Of a DNA stretch of 64,000 bases, positions 27,193-35,791 are shown piece after piece. The notes below the pieces were generated by a model. It did not search any database. It saw only the letters and a list, made by a program, of their open reading frames with translations, and was not told the DNA's origin. This DNA is from Acidobacteriota bacterium (GTDB lineage Bacteria; Acidobacteriota; Terriglobia; UBA7540). The DNA lies in contig CADDZC010000003.1 in NCBI GenBank assembly GCA_902812365.1, positions 39,267 through 103,266 on the forward strand, written 5' to 3'. Every line of letters starts with the position of its first letter. Positions within the stretch are counted from its first letter, which is position 1. The translations under genes were made by a program, and so were the position numbers.

Positions 27193-27315
27193 TCAGAAAA
27201 TCAGCTTCGCCCCAAAGGCCACCGACCGAGCCCCTGACTCGTGACTCTGGAACCATTTCCAATCAGGCGCGAACTCCGGTGGCGCGCTCACTGATAACAC
27301 AGCCGCAAGGGACTG
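27193..27315 (-). pseudogene. Possible remnant of a beta-barrel outer-membrane protein gene
   Basis: On the minus strand 40 codons are open between a stop at 27316-27318 and a TGA at 27195-27193, without an ATG. The translation ends WKWFQSHESG then ARSVAFGAKLIF-stop. A C-terminal amphipathic strand with terminal Phe is the hallmark of outer-membrane beta-barrels, and the ending resembles those of the receptors here. This suggests the 3' end of a deleted barrel gene. The fragment is short, so chance cannot be excluded. Confidence 0.3.
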
Positions 27316-27688
27316 TCAAGGCCCGGCTGGAAGTTTTTCGGACGGGATCGGCGATCGTGGCTTCGAGGCACCATTTCCGCCATCTCCTTCACCCTTGCCC
27401 TGACCACAGCCGCTGTATGCAGTTGATTCCGTGGTGAATATTCAGAAAACGACCGCGTCCGTTCATCTCGACGTTTTTGTCCAGGCGCCGGATCGGCTTA
27501 AGGGAGCGAAACCGTAGGCGCGGAGTCGTGACGGCTCGCCCCCAACGTCCAAGGTCCGCTCAATCGTAAAAAGTTCATAAAACTGATTCCATCAAGCCGC
27601 CTCTGCCGACGGGACCTGACCAAAAATGGGCGCGTCGCAAAGCCAAGGAACGCTTCGCTGGTAGAAGGCTAACACCAAGCAAAAACTG

Positions 27689-28984
27689 TCAACAGCGCCG
27701 ATAGGCCACGCATCCACCGACGATCGTGGCCGTCACCCTGCCGGTGAACTCCCATCCGTCGAAAGGAGTATTCCGGCTCTTCGAGCGCCCCTCGGCGGCG
27801 CGATAGGTCCAGGTGAGGCGAGGGTCGAAAACGGTGATGTCCGCGGGGCCGCCGGTCTGCAGGCGCCCGAGTCCGGCACGCGCCAGTTGGGGGATCACGC
27901 GGGCCGGATTGGTGCTCAGGAGTGCCACCGCTTGCCACAACGAAATCTTGCGGGGATGGACGAGCCTGGTGAGCGTCAGGCCGAGCGCGGTCTCCAACCC
28001 GGTAACTCCGAAAGCAGCTTCACTCAGTGATCGTTCTTTGAGGCTCGCGGCGTGGGGAGCGTGATCCGTGGCAATGGCGTCGATGGTGCCATCGGCGAGG
28101 CCCGATTGGACAGCCTCGACATCCCGGACGCTGCGCAGGGGCGGATTCATCTTGGCGTTCGCTCCGTGTTCGAACACCGCCTCGTCGGTCAGTGTGAAAT
28201 GATGGGGCGTCACCTCGCACGTGACACGAACGCCACCCCGTTTGGCGGCTCGCACCGTGCGGACCGCGCCGGCCGTCGAAACGTGAGCGATGTGCAACCG
28301 GCCGCCCGTCGCTTCGGCCAGCACCACGTCGCGGGCCACACCAACATCCTCAGAAGCGTTTGGGATGCCTCGGACACCCAGGGCTTCCGCCACCGGGCCT
28401 TCATTGACCACGCCGCCGGCGCTCAGACTGGCATCTTCACAATGGTCGATGATGGGTACGTCGAGCTCACGGCTGGCTTGGAGCGCCTGGCGCATCAGGG
28501 CCGCCGTTTTGACGGGCTTGCCATCGTCCGAAAACGCCACCGCGCCGGCCGCCAGCAGTTCGGAGAAATTCGTCAGCGCCTCGCCGCCGCTCTCAAACGA
28601 CACCGCGGCGATAGGATAGAGTCGCCCCAGGCCGATTCTGGCGGCCCGATCGAGCAGGGCGCGCGTGTGTTCAGGTCGGTCGTTGACCGGGCAGGTGTTG
28701 GGCATGGCGCACAACGCCGTGAACCCGCCGGCCACGGCAGCCCGAAGGCCGGTTTCCAGCGTCTCGGAGGCTTCCCCGCCCGGCTCCCGCAAGTGCGCGT
28801 GGATATCCACGAAGCCGGGGGACACGATTTGGCCGGTGGCGTCGATGGTTTCGTCTGCCGATGACATCGGGATCTCGGCGGCAATCTGCCGGATGCGGCC
28901 ACGCTCACAGAGAACGTCCAGGTGGGCGTCCAGCCCGTCTTCGGGAGAAATGATCCGCCCGCCTTTAATCAACAGCAATGCCAT
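27689..28984 (-). CDS. pyrC: Dihydroorotase
   Basis: The 431-residue amidohydrolase interconverts carbamoyl-aspartate and dihydroorotate. The zinc-binding motif DIHAHLREPGGE, the NTCPVNDRPEH segment, IIDHCEDASL, LHIAHVSTAGAVRTVRAAK and the metal-ligand loop IDAIATDHAPH are all present, as in class I bacterial dihydroorotases. The ATG has AAGGAG just upstream and overlaps the permease gene by 20 bases, so the two are coupled. The usual partner pyrB is not next to it. Confidence 0.95.
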   Translation of the reverse strand: MALLLIKGGRIISPEDGLDAHLDVLCERGRIRQIAAEIPMSSADETIDATGQIVSPGFVDIHAHLREPGGEASETLETGLRAAVAGGFTALCAMPNTCPVNDRPEHTRALLDRAARIGLGRLYPIAAVSFESGGEALTNFSELLAAGAVAFSDDGKPVKTAALMRQALQASRELDVPIIDHCEDASLSAGGVVNEGPVAEALGVRGIPNASEDVGVARDVVLAEATGGRLHIAHVSTAGAVRTVRAAKRGGVRVTCEVTPHHFTLTDEAVFEHGANAKMNPPLRSVRDVEAVQSGLADGTIDAIATDHAPHAASLKERSLSEAAFGVTGLETALGLTLTRLVHPRKISLWQAVALLSTNPARVIPQLARAGLGRLQTGGPADITVFDPRLTWTYRAAEGRSKSRNTPFDGWEFTGRVTATIVGGCVAYRRC

Positions 28985-30413
28985 TTTGCTCCTTAACCGG
29001 CGACGCCGCGCCGACGGCGGGCGCGGGCTTGACTTCGCAGCTACGCCGGCGACCCGCGTACATCAGGATGCCGGAAAGAATGACCGCCAGAAGAATTCCC
29101 GCCTGCCATGAGTCCGCGCCCCCGGCTTCGACGCAGGCCACCGTCACGACGCCCGCGAGCCCTATCGGCAAGGCCGACGTCAGGACCGCCCCAGGCAGAC
29201 CACCCGGAACGCGAACGGCGCGCTCCGCGCCCGGCCGCTTCCTTCGGAGGGCGATGAGCGCGAGAAATTCCAGAAGCAGCTCAGCGGAATAGAGCAGAAT
29301 GTCCAAAACGACCAATTTGGTGAACGGGAAGGCGGCCAGAGCTGCGGCCACGGCGCACGCCAAGCCGAGGGACACGACGGGGACGCCCTGGCGAAGGGAG
29401 ACTCGGCCCACGATCCCCGGCAGCCAGCCGTCGACGGCCATGGCATATGGCAGGCGCGAGACGTAGAGCAATTGGCTGTTAAAGAGCGACCACGCGGAGA
29501 CCACCGCGACGGCGGCGACCAGCAACCCGAGCCAGGGTCCAGCGACTGCCTGAGCGATATTTGGCCATCCCGCCGACTCCCTCCAGACAGCCGGGTTGGT
29601 GACCGCCGAAAGGCCGGCGAGAAGCGGTAGAACGTAGGCTCCGACGATGAGAGCCTGGGCGATCGCCAGGGCAGCCGGGTAGGTGCTGCGAGCGTCGCGC
29701 ACTTCACCCGCGAACGTGGAAACGTTGTCCCAGCCGGAATAATTCCACATCACGGTGGAGAGTCCGAGCGCCAGCAGGGACGCCCCGCGACGCCGCGAGA
29801 AACCCGCCTTGAGGGCTTCCGCCATGGCTCCCAGAGCGCCCCGGCGCAGGAATCCCGCGACGGTGAGCACCGCGAAGGGAGCCAACACCAGAGACATGGC
29901 GACGATCGCGCTCTGACCCACCCGCCGAGCCCCGCGCAGGTTCAGCAGAAAGGCGGACACGACGACGCCCAGCGCCACCAGCCAGCGCGCCGCGAAGACC
30001 CTCACCGGCACCGGCCCCGCGAGCGGCAGGGCAAGGAGCGAGGGGTGAAAGTAAGCCAGATAATCCACGAACAGGACCGGGTAGAGGGCCATGTCAACGG
30101 CGGTGTAACAGATGGTCCACCAACCTTCCTGAAAGCCCCAGAACTCTCCCAACCCCTCGCGAACCCAAACGTAGTAGCCGCCTTCGGCGGGCAACAAGGC
30201 GCTCAGCTCAGCCACCATCCAAGCCGTTGGGATGCTCCACACGAGCGGCGTCACCAGAACGAGCAGCAGCGCCCAGCCCGCGCCGAGCGATCCGACCAAG
30301 GATTCGATGCCGTAAGCGCCTCCCGACACCGTGAAAAAAATGAGGGCCACCAGCTCGGCGTGTCCGAGCCGGGCGCGGGGTTCGGCGAGAGCACACGAGC
30401 GTTTGTTGTTCAT
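28965..30413 (-). CDS. APC-family permease, PUT-like polyamine/amino-acid transporter
   Basis: The 482-residue protein has about 12 hydrophobic segments and the APC start (LGHAELVALIFFTVSGGAYGIESLV). The stretch EGGYYVWVREGLGEFWGFQEGWW, followed by MALYPVLFVDYLAYF, is characteristic of the plant-type PUT/RMV1 polyamine-proton symporters and their bacterial relatives. Polyamine uptake is therefore more likely than general amino-acid uptake, but this is not proven. It precedes pyrC with a 20-base overlap. GGCGAGG precedes the ATG. Confidence 0.85.
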   Translation of the reverse strand: MNNKRSCALAEPRARLGHAELVALIFFTVSGGAYGIESLVGSLGAGWALLLVLVTPLVWSIPTAWMVAELSALLPAEGGYYVWVREGLGEFWGFQEGWWTICYTAVDMALYPVLFVDYLAYFHPSLLALPLAGPVPVRVFAARWLVALGVVVSAFLLNLRGARRVGQSAIVAMSLVLAPFAVLTVAGFLRRGALGAMAEALKAGFSRRRGASLLALGLSTVMWNYSGWDNVSTFAGEVRDARSTYPAALAIAQALIVGAYVLPLLAGLSAVTNPAVWRESAGWPNIAQAVAGPWLGLLVAAVAVVSAWSLFNSQLLYVSRLPYAMAVDGWLPGIVGRVSLRQGVPVVSLGLACAVAAALAAFPFTKLVVLDILLYSAELLLEFLALIALRRKRPGAERAVRVPGGLPGAVLTSALPIGLAGVVTVACVEAGGADSWQAGILLAVILSGILMYAGRRRSCEVKPAPAVGAASPVKEQNGIAVD

Positions 30414-30673
30414 CCTCGCCGGTCGTCGCGCCGTGAATGTGAGCCTTCCCTGCCCTGCTTCACGCCGCCATCATAATACATTCCGCCCTCCGCAAGGCCC
30501 TCGCTCTCCCGCCGCTTTCAGCCCGGTCAGGCCGGCCGCGACGGCACGCCCGAGGGCCACGGAGCAAATATTTCTTGCGCTGCGGAGCCAATAGGTGTAA
30601 TTTCTCAGCTAGCCGGTAGTCGAAAGGAAAGACTCGCGATAACTGGTTGGTGTCAGGACCTGGAGGAGGCGCC

Positions 30674-33085
30674 GTGGCTACGTATCTGCAGGCCGACAGA
30701 CCGCTGGCGATCACCACACCCTTGGGCGAAGATGCCTTGCTGCTGACCGCGGTGCGGGGCTACGAGGCGATCTCGGCGTTGTTTCATTTCCAGCTGGAGC
30801 TGCTGGCCGAACTCGATAGCGAAGTCCCGTTTGAGCGCATCCTCGGGCAAAGTGTGACGGTCACCCTGCGGGTGGCCAAGGGGGAACACCGTTACCTCAA
30901 TGGCATCATCAAGCGCTTCGCGCAGGGGGCCCGCGACGAGCGGTTCGTCCGCTTTCGAGCCGAACTGGTCCCCAAGCTCTGGCTGCTGACGAAGACCGCC
31001 CGCAGCCGCATATTTCAGCGCCTCTCCACCCCCGATATCCTGCAGCGGGTGCTCTCCGGCCTGGATGTCAGTTACGAGCTGGCGAGCACCTACTATGCGC
31101 GCGACTACTGCGTTCAGTACCGGGAATCTGACTTCAACTTCGCCAGCCGGCTCATGGAAGAGGAAGGTATCTACTACTACTTTCAGCACCGCGACGGCAG
31201 TCACCGCATGGTGGTGACCGACATGCCCCACCGCCACCCCTCAGTTCCCGGACCGAGCAGCGTCATTTACGACGAAGAGCTTGGGGGCGTGCGGGATGAT
31301 ATGCGGATTACGGCGTGGGAAAAATCCCAAGAACTGCGTTCCGGGGCCTGCGCCTTGCGCGACCACTGTTTTGAGTTGCCGGGCCAGCCGTTGGAGGCCA
31401 AAGCCGAGATTCTCGACAGCGTTCTCGTGGGCCAGGTCACCCATAAGCTCAGCGTGGGCGGCAACGACCGCCTCGAGGTTTACGAGTACCCCGGCGGCTA
31501 CGCCCAGCGCTTCGACGGGGTGGACGGCAGTGGCGGCACGAGACCCGAGTGCCTCGAGCACATTTTCAAAGACCGTGACCGAGCCGTCCGCATTCGCATG
31601 GAGCAGGAGGAGAGCGCCAGCCTGGAGATTCACGGCGCGGGCGATTGCGCCAACTTCGTGGCCGGCCACAAGTTCAGCCTGGAGCGCCACTTCGACGCCG
31701 ATGGCGACTATCTTCTGACGAGTGTCGAGCACGACGCCCGCCTCGAGGGAACCTACCGCGCCGGAGAAAACTTGCCCTTCAAGTACGGCAACCGCTTCAC
31801 CTGCATCCCCGTCACCCTGCCGTTCCGGCCGCCGCGCACGGCGCCTAAGCCGCTCATTAGCGGAGCCCAAACGGCAACCGTCACCGGCCCGGCCGGCCAG
31901 GAAATCTTTTGCGACCCATACGGACGCATCAAGGTGCAGTTCCACTGGGATCGTGAAGGCAAAAAAGACGGCGACAGTTCCTGCTGGCTGCGGGTGGCTC
32001 AGGTGTGGGCGGGTAAGCGCTGGGGAGCGTTTTTCTGGCCCCGCGTCGGTCACGAGGTGGTGGTCGTGTTCGAAGAGGGCGACCCCGATCAGCCTCTGAT
32101 CGTGGGCAGTGTGTACAACGCCGAGAACATGCCTCCTTATCGGCTACCCGCGAAAAGCAGCCTGGCCGGCTTCAAATCCGCCAGTTATCGCGGGGCCCCG
32201 TTTCAGAACTTCAACGGCATTGTCTTTAACGACGAGAAAGGCAATGAGCATCTGGCTTTTCATTCCGAGCGAAGCATGAGCTTCAACTCGGAATACGACA
32301 AGATGCAACATGCGGGCCGTCACCGCGGCGAGCGGGTCTCGAGCGCCTGCATGTTGACCGTTGGCAATCTGCCGCTCGGCGGCGGCAGCGGCGGCGGCCA
32401 CTTTGACGACGACTCCGCCCCCATGCCCCATCCTAAGCCCCTCGCCATCCTCGGCCTCAATTCCCAGTGGACCTACGGAGAAAACCTCCAAGTGGCCTTC
32501 GGTCTCAACAACCAGCTCGCCTTCGGAAGTAATCTTCAGATTTGTGTCAGTCCTGTGGGCGGTCTGGGGGCGGGCGATCCGGGAACCTGGCTGGCGCCAT
32601 ACGAGGCGGGGCTGATCGGCAGCGGCCCGGGCGGCAACATGCAGTTGACCTTTGGAACGAGCGCATCGTTCGTTCTGGGGCAGTCGTTTCAGATCAACCT
32701 CGGTCCGACGCCCATCAACGTTACGGCCAAAGATACCGACCACCCTATCACCCAATACCTCTGTGGCCTCCTCTATGTGGTGGTGGCCGCCTGGGGCATC
32801 CTGTACGGGCTATTCGACGGCCCTTCCGATGACGTCAAGCGCGCCGCTTCGGCGATGGTCTGCCAGGCTCTCCTTGATGCCCTCTTGGTGGGGATTATGC
32901 TCGCCGAAATGGGCTACAAGAAGGCAGACACGGAAATCGACAAAGCCTTGCGGCCCCTCTTCCGCCTCGACTATCCGGAAAAAGAACCAGACGAGCAGAC
33001 AATCGCCCAATTTGTGACAGAAAACGCCGTGTTGCTGGCCATTGCCGCGGCACCGATGGCGGCGACTTTAGCCGAATCGCTCTAA
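30674..33085 (+). CDS. vgrG: VgrG-type contractile injection spike protein with membrane-like C-terminal extension
   Basis: The 803-residue protein has the gp27-like VgrG N-terminus (residues 1-370; ALFHFQLELLAE, RESDFNFASRLMEEEGIYYYFQH). The gp5-like OB-fold follows (IFCDPYGRIKVQFHWDREGKKD, WLRVAQVWAGKRWGAFFWPRVGHEVVV), then a beta-helix needle (HSERSMSFNSEYD onward). The last 117 residues are unusual: two or three hydrophobic helices (CGLLYVVVAAWGILYGLF, ALLDALLVGIMLAEM, VLLAIAAAPMAATLAESL) replace a standard end. This could be a membrane-active effector domain or a cargo-binding tail. I choose GTG 30674 because GGAGGAGG precedes it. A TTG at 30647 is a weaker start. It leads a five-gene same-strand cluster. 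Confidence 0.93.
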   Translation: MATYLQADRPLAITTPLGEDALLLTAVRGYEAISALFHFQLELLAELDSEVPFERILGQSVTVTLRVAKGEHRYLNGIIKRFAQGARDERFVRFRAELVPKLWLLTKTARSRIFQRLSTPDILQRVLSGLDVSYELASTYYARDYCVQYRESDFNFASRLMEEEGIYYYFQHRDGSHRMVVTDMPHRHPSVPGPSSVIYDEELGGVRDDMRITAWEKSQELRSGACALRDHCFELPGQPLEAKAEILDSVLVGQVTHKLSVGGNDRLEVYEYPGGYAQRFDGVDGSGGTRPECLEHIFKDRDRAVRIRMEQEESASLEIHGAGDCANFVAGHKFSLERHFDADGDYLLTSVEHDARLEGTYRAGENLPFKYGNRFTCIPVTLPFRPPRTAPKPLISGAQTATVTGPAGQEIFCDPYGRIKVQFHWDREGKKDGDSSCWLRVAQVWAGKRWGAFFWPRVGHEVVVVFEEGDPDQPLIVGSVYNAENMPPYRLPAKSSLAGFKSASYRGAPFQNFNGIVFNDEKGNEHLAFHSERSMSFNSEYDKMQHAGRHRGERVSSACMLTVGNLPLGGGSGGGHFDDDSAPMPHPKPLAILGLNSQWTYGENLQVAFGLNNQLAFGSNLQICVSPVGGLGAGDPGTWLAPYEAGLIGSGPGGNMQLTFGTSASFVLGQSFQINLGPTPINVTAKDTDHPITQYLCGLLYVVVAAWGILYGLFDGPSDDVKRAASAMVCQALLDALLVGIMLAEMGYKKADTEIDKALRPLFRLDYPEKEPDEQTIAQFVTENAVLLAIAAAPMAATLAESL

Positions 33086-33100
33086 CAGGAGGAGTCTCCG

Positions 33101-33577
33101 ATGCCCGACAGTTCTTCAAATCGTGCCGAATCGACAAACGGCAGTTACTCGATTCGGGCCAATCAGATCGAGATGCTCAGCCGCCCGCCGCTGCCGCCCG
33201 CCATCCCAGCGCCCAGTGTGATCAAGATTTGGGCGCCCGGACTGGGCACGGACGGCATGGTGAACGTGCGCGGAAGCCAGGGTGTGCGCGTCACGGCGGG
33301 TCCGCCGCCGCTCCCTCCGGCGGAGTCCGGCTCGACCAACGGAGTTGAGATCGCTGTCGGGGAGGCGCAAAATGTGACCATCCAGCGCGGCCTGTTACCC
33401 GGTGTGGACCAGACCATTGAAATGACGCCGACCGGTATCACCGTCGATGCCGGCTCCATGCCCGTGACCATCCAAAGCCTGACCCAGATCACGCTTTCGG
33501 TGGCGGGCGGGCTCAGCACCATCACGCTGACGCCCGCGGGCGTAACGATCCAGGGGATACTCGTCCAAATTAATTAG
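33101..33577 (+). CDS. VgrG-spike-like beta-helix protein
   Basis: The 158-residue protein has a proline-rich first half (LSRPPLPPAIPAP, GPPPLPPAE). Its second half has alternating valine, isoleucine and threonine strands ending in TLTPAGVTIQGILVQIN, which looks like the very end of VgrG needle domains. It lies 15 bp behind vgrG and has AGGAGG before its ATG. It may extend or cap the VgrG needle, or adapt cargo to it. I know of no named family for it. Confidence 0.75.
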   Translation: MPDSSSNRAESTNGSYSIRANQIEMLSRPPLPPAIPAPSVIKIWAPGLGTDGMVNVRGSQGVRVTAGPPPLPPAESGSTNGVEIAVGEAQNVTIQRGLLPGVDQTIEMTPTGITVDAGSMPVTIQSLTQITLSVAGGLSTITLTPAGVTIQGILVQIN

Positions 33578-33621
33578 CGAATTCGCGATCAACTGCCGAA
33601 TTCGCCCCGGGAGTCGGGACC

Positions 33622-34209
33622 GTGGACCGTCCAGAGCTGCTCCGGCTTGGCCAAGTAACGGCGAGCGAGATTGGCAGGCGCTTCCCCTTGCCCCAGGAGG
33701 CCCAACGCTGGCTACGCGACGATATGGGAGCGCGGGAATTCGTCGAGACCCTGCTGGCCAACCGGTTATATGTGGCCGGCATCGACTTTATGGCTCACGC
33801 GCTGCCGACTTGCGAAGCCGTTTGGTGGGGCTGCCTATGCGTGCAGCACGCCAGCGGGAAGTTATCCTCTGCCGACGCCGCGGCCGGCCGCGCGGCCGCG
33901 CGATGGGTGCTCGAGCCGAGCGAGGAGAATCGATTGGCGGCGCGGGAGCCCGCCGAGGCTGCCGGCCCGTCTTCGTTGGCGGGCCGCCTGGCCATGGCGG
34001 CTTACCAGACGGATGTGGGCTGCGCTGGCCCCGGCGCTCCGCCCGTTCGGCCCGCGCCGTTTGCGGCGGCGAAATCCGTCGCCGAGGCGGTCAAGATGGC
34101 TTGCACTCAAGCGGAACCGGCGAAGATTGCCGAAACCCAGCGCTTATTCGTAGAACTCGCGATCGCCGTGGCCGAGGGGCGCTTCCGGTGGCCGGAAGTC
34201 ACGCGCTAG
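33622..34209 (+). CDS. DUF6931-like protein of VgrG/PAAR clusters
   Basis: The 195-residue, mostly alpha-helical protein contains FVETLLANRLYVAGIDFMAHAL followed by PTCEAVWWGCLCVQHA, a pattern I recall from the DUF6931 family found next to VgrG and PAAR genes. The function of that family is unknown to me. An adaptor or chaperone role in loading cargo onto the spike is inferred from position only. The GTG start has GGGAG upstream and lies 44 bp after the preceding gene. Confidence 0.7.
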   Translation: MDRPELLRLGQVTASEIGRRFPLPQEAQRWLRDDMGAREFVETLLANRLYVAGIDFMAHALPTCEAVWWGCLCVQHASGKLSSADAAAGRAAARWVLEPSEENRLAAREPAEAAGPSSLAGRLAMAAYQTDVGCAGPGAPPVRPAPFAAAKSVAEAVKMACTQAEPAKIAETQRLFVELAIAVAEGRFRWPEVTR

Positions 34210-34248
34210 GTCTGACGGCGGGGCGGCCACGATAAGGAGACCGGGAAA

Positions 34249-34542
34249 ATGGGACAGCCAGCCGCGCGCATGACCGACATGCATGTGTGCCCGATGGTCA
34301 CCGGGCTTGTGCCCCACGTCGGAGGGCCGATTCTTCCGCCCTGCTGTCCGACGGTGCTGATTGGCGGCCTGCCGGCGGCCCGCGTCGGCGATATGGCTAC
34401 CTGCGCCGGACCCCCTGACGTGATCGCCTTGGGCTCATTCACGGTGCTCATCGGCGGCCAGCCGGCGGCGCGAATGGGTGACCTGACGGCTCACGGCGGA
34501 GCGATCGTGATCGGCTTCCCAACGGTGTTGATCGGTCCGTAA
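34249..34542 (+). CDS. PAAR-domain spike-tip protein
   Basis: The 97-residue protein is a bare PAAR domain: MGQPAARMTDMHVCP, VLIGGLPAARVGDMATCAGPPD and VLIGGQPAARMGDLTAHGG are the repeats. The histidine and cysteine residues (H13, C15, C51, H83 or neighbours) fit zinc coordination at the cone tip. PAAR proteins cap VgrG trimers and carry effectors. No toxin domain is fused, so a separate protein such as the next gene product may be the cargo. GGAG precedes the start. Confidence 0.92.
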   Translation: MGQPAARMTDMHVCPMVTGLVPHVGGPILPPCCPTVLIGGLPAARVGDMATCAGPPDVIALGSFTVLIGGQPAARMGDLTAHGGAIVIGFPTVLIGP

Positions 34543-34567
34543 GCGGGCAAGCCACGGAGATCTGGCG

Positions 34568-35677
34568 ATGATGAGCGAAGTGCCGTTTGCCATTCCGTAT
34601 GAGCGGCAATCCGACGCGCAGGCCCAGCGGGGGTGCGGCGCGGCGTGCCTGAGCATGATCTATGGGTCGTTGGGCCTGAGGATTCCGCCGGCTGAGATCT
34701 GGCCGGCCATTGCCAAGGTGAACCGTTTCGGAAGTCTGTGCTCGACAACCCATCTGATGGTCCAGCACGCCCTCAGCCGAGGTTTCGCCGCCCTCGCCGT
34801 TCAGGCGCGGCACCCGCTTCAGGTCTTGCAGCTCAGCCGCGACTCCGGCATCCGCACCATCCTGAACCTCCGCCTGGGGAGCGACTCGCCGGCGGGTCAT
34901 TATGCGGTACTGGTGGATGTTGGCAAGCACGACGTGGTCTTGCATGACCCGCTGTACGGTCCCTTCCGCCGCCTGCCTCACGCCGAACTGCTGAAGCTAT
35001 GGTGGCCGAACGTGCCCGATTCGGAGATCACGGGCTACGTGCTCGTCGGCGTGGCCCCGCGCTCTGCCGCGGCCGCGCCCTGCTGGCTTTGCCGAGCGCC
35101 GATGCCGTCTCACGTCGCTTGTCCAAACTGCCGGAAGCCGGTCGGAACCCAGCCGAGCGCGTTATTGGGTTGTATGAACCAAGACTGCCTCGTTCGAACG
35201 TGGAACTATCTCTGCTGCCCTTCGTGCGACTACACCTGGAGCTTTAGCGTGCCAGCCGCAGCGCCGGGTGACGAGGCTCCGGCGGCCGTGGGCGGTGCGG
35301 GCGCTCCCGCGTCGGGGTTGCCGGATCGCCAGGCGGCCGCAGCGATCGAAACCGGCGCGCTCAATCTGGACAAACTATTCGCCGAACTCGATCGGTTTCG
35401 CCGTCACGTGCTCGGTTTGCCGGAAGCGGCCCGGCATCCCGACCTCAAGAAGCACCTCGATTTCATGGCCCGCAGCCAGGAGCGCATTAAGCTGGCGCAG
35501 GCCGAGGCGTTGGTCCATCGAAACGCCTCTCAGCAACAGCTGGCCCGGCTCGCCGAAATGGCGAGACAAAACGAGCAAGCTCACGCCAAGCGAGTTGAGG
35601 AAGCCAACCGCCCATCGCCACCGCTGGACGGGGACGCCCTGGGGCACGCCTGGTTGAGAAATCTGGGCTTGCTGTAA
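34568..35677 (+). CDS. C39-like papain-fold cysteine peptidase with double zinc ribbon; candidate effector
   Basis: Residues 1-165 of this 369-residue protein resemble a C39 (bacteriocin-processing type) peptidase domain. The catalytic cysteine is C23 in RGCGAACLSMIYGSLG, with a glutamine just before it (Q18 or Q20) for the oxyanion hole, H111 in AGHYAVLVDV and D127 in LHDPLYG. Residues 172-220 carry two zinc-ribbon-like pairs (C172-x2-C175 with C185-x2-C188; C202-x4-C207 with C217-x2-C220). The tail, residues 255-369, is helical and charged. There is no signal peptide and no ABC transporter domain. As last gene of the VgrG/PAAR cluster it could be the delivered toxin or a maturation protease. 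No obvious immunity gene follows. Confidence 0.75.
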   Translation: MMSEVPFAIPYERQSDAQAQRGCGAACLSMIYGSLGLRIPPAEIWPAIAKVNRFGSLCSTTHLMVQHALSRGFAALAVQARHPLQVLQLSRDSGIRTILNLRLGSDSPAGHYAVLVDVGKHDVVLHDPLYGPFRRLPHAELLKLWWPNVPDSEITGYVLVGVAPRSAAAAPCWLCRAPMPSHVACPNCRKPVGTQPSALLGCMNQDCLVRTWNYLCCPSCDYTWSFSVPAAAPGDEAPAAVGGAGAPASGLPDRQAAAAIETGALNLDKLFAELDRFRRHVLGLPEAARHPDLKKHLDFMARSQERIKLAQAEALVHRNASQQQLARLAEMARQNEQAHAKRVEEANRPSPPLDGDALGHAWLRNLGLL

Positions 35678-35691
35678 GACTCCCGTTCCCT

Positions 35692-35721
35692 CCGCGGAAA
35701 GCCACGCCGGCCCTTCCGCGG
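35692..35721 (+). terminator. Hairpin after vgrG cluster, possible terminator
   Basis: CCGCGGAA (35692-35699) pairs with TTCCGCGG (35714-35721) across a 14-base loop, just after the last gene of the cluster. No U-run follows, so termination is uncertain. Confidence 0.35.
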
Positions 35722-35791
35722 CGCCCGAGGTTTCGTTCTCTGATACACTTGGGCGTTGCTCCGAGTCCCTGGCGTCCCCCCGGAGGCTCAA

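Larger units (their letters stand above)
27057..27688. other. 632-bp intergenic region
   Basis: This region between the third TonB receptor and pyrC contains a perfect hairpin at 27076-27101 and a short minus-strand remnant with a beta-barrel-like terminus (27193-27315). I recognise nothing in 27320-27688. Confidence 0.6.

Noticed and set aside
26970..27437. 155-codon plus-strand frame upstream of receptor 3
   Set aside because: It overlaps the receptor start antisense and has no start signal or domain.
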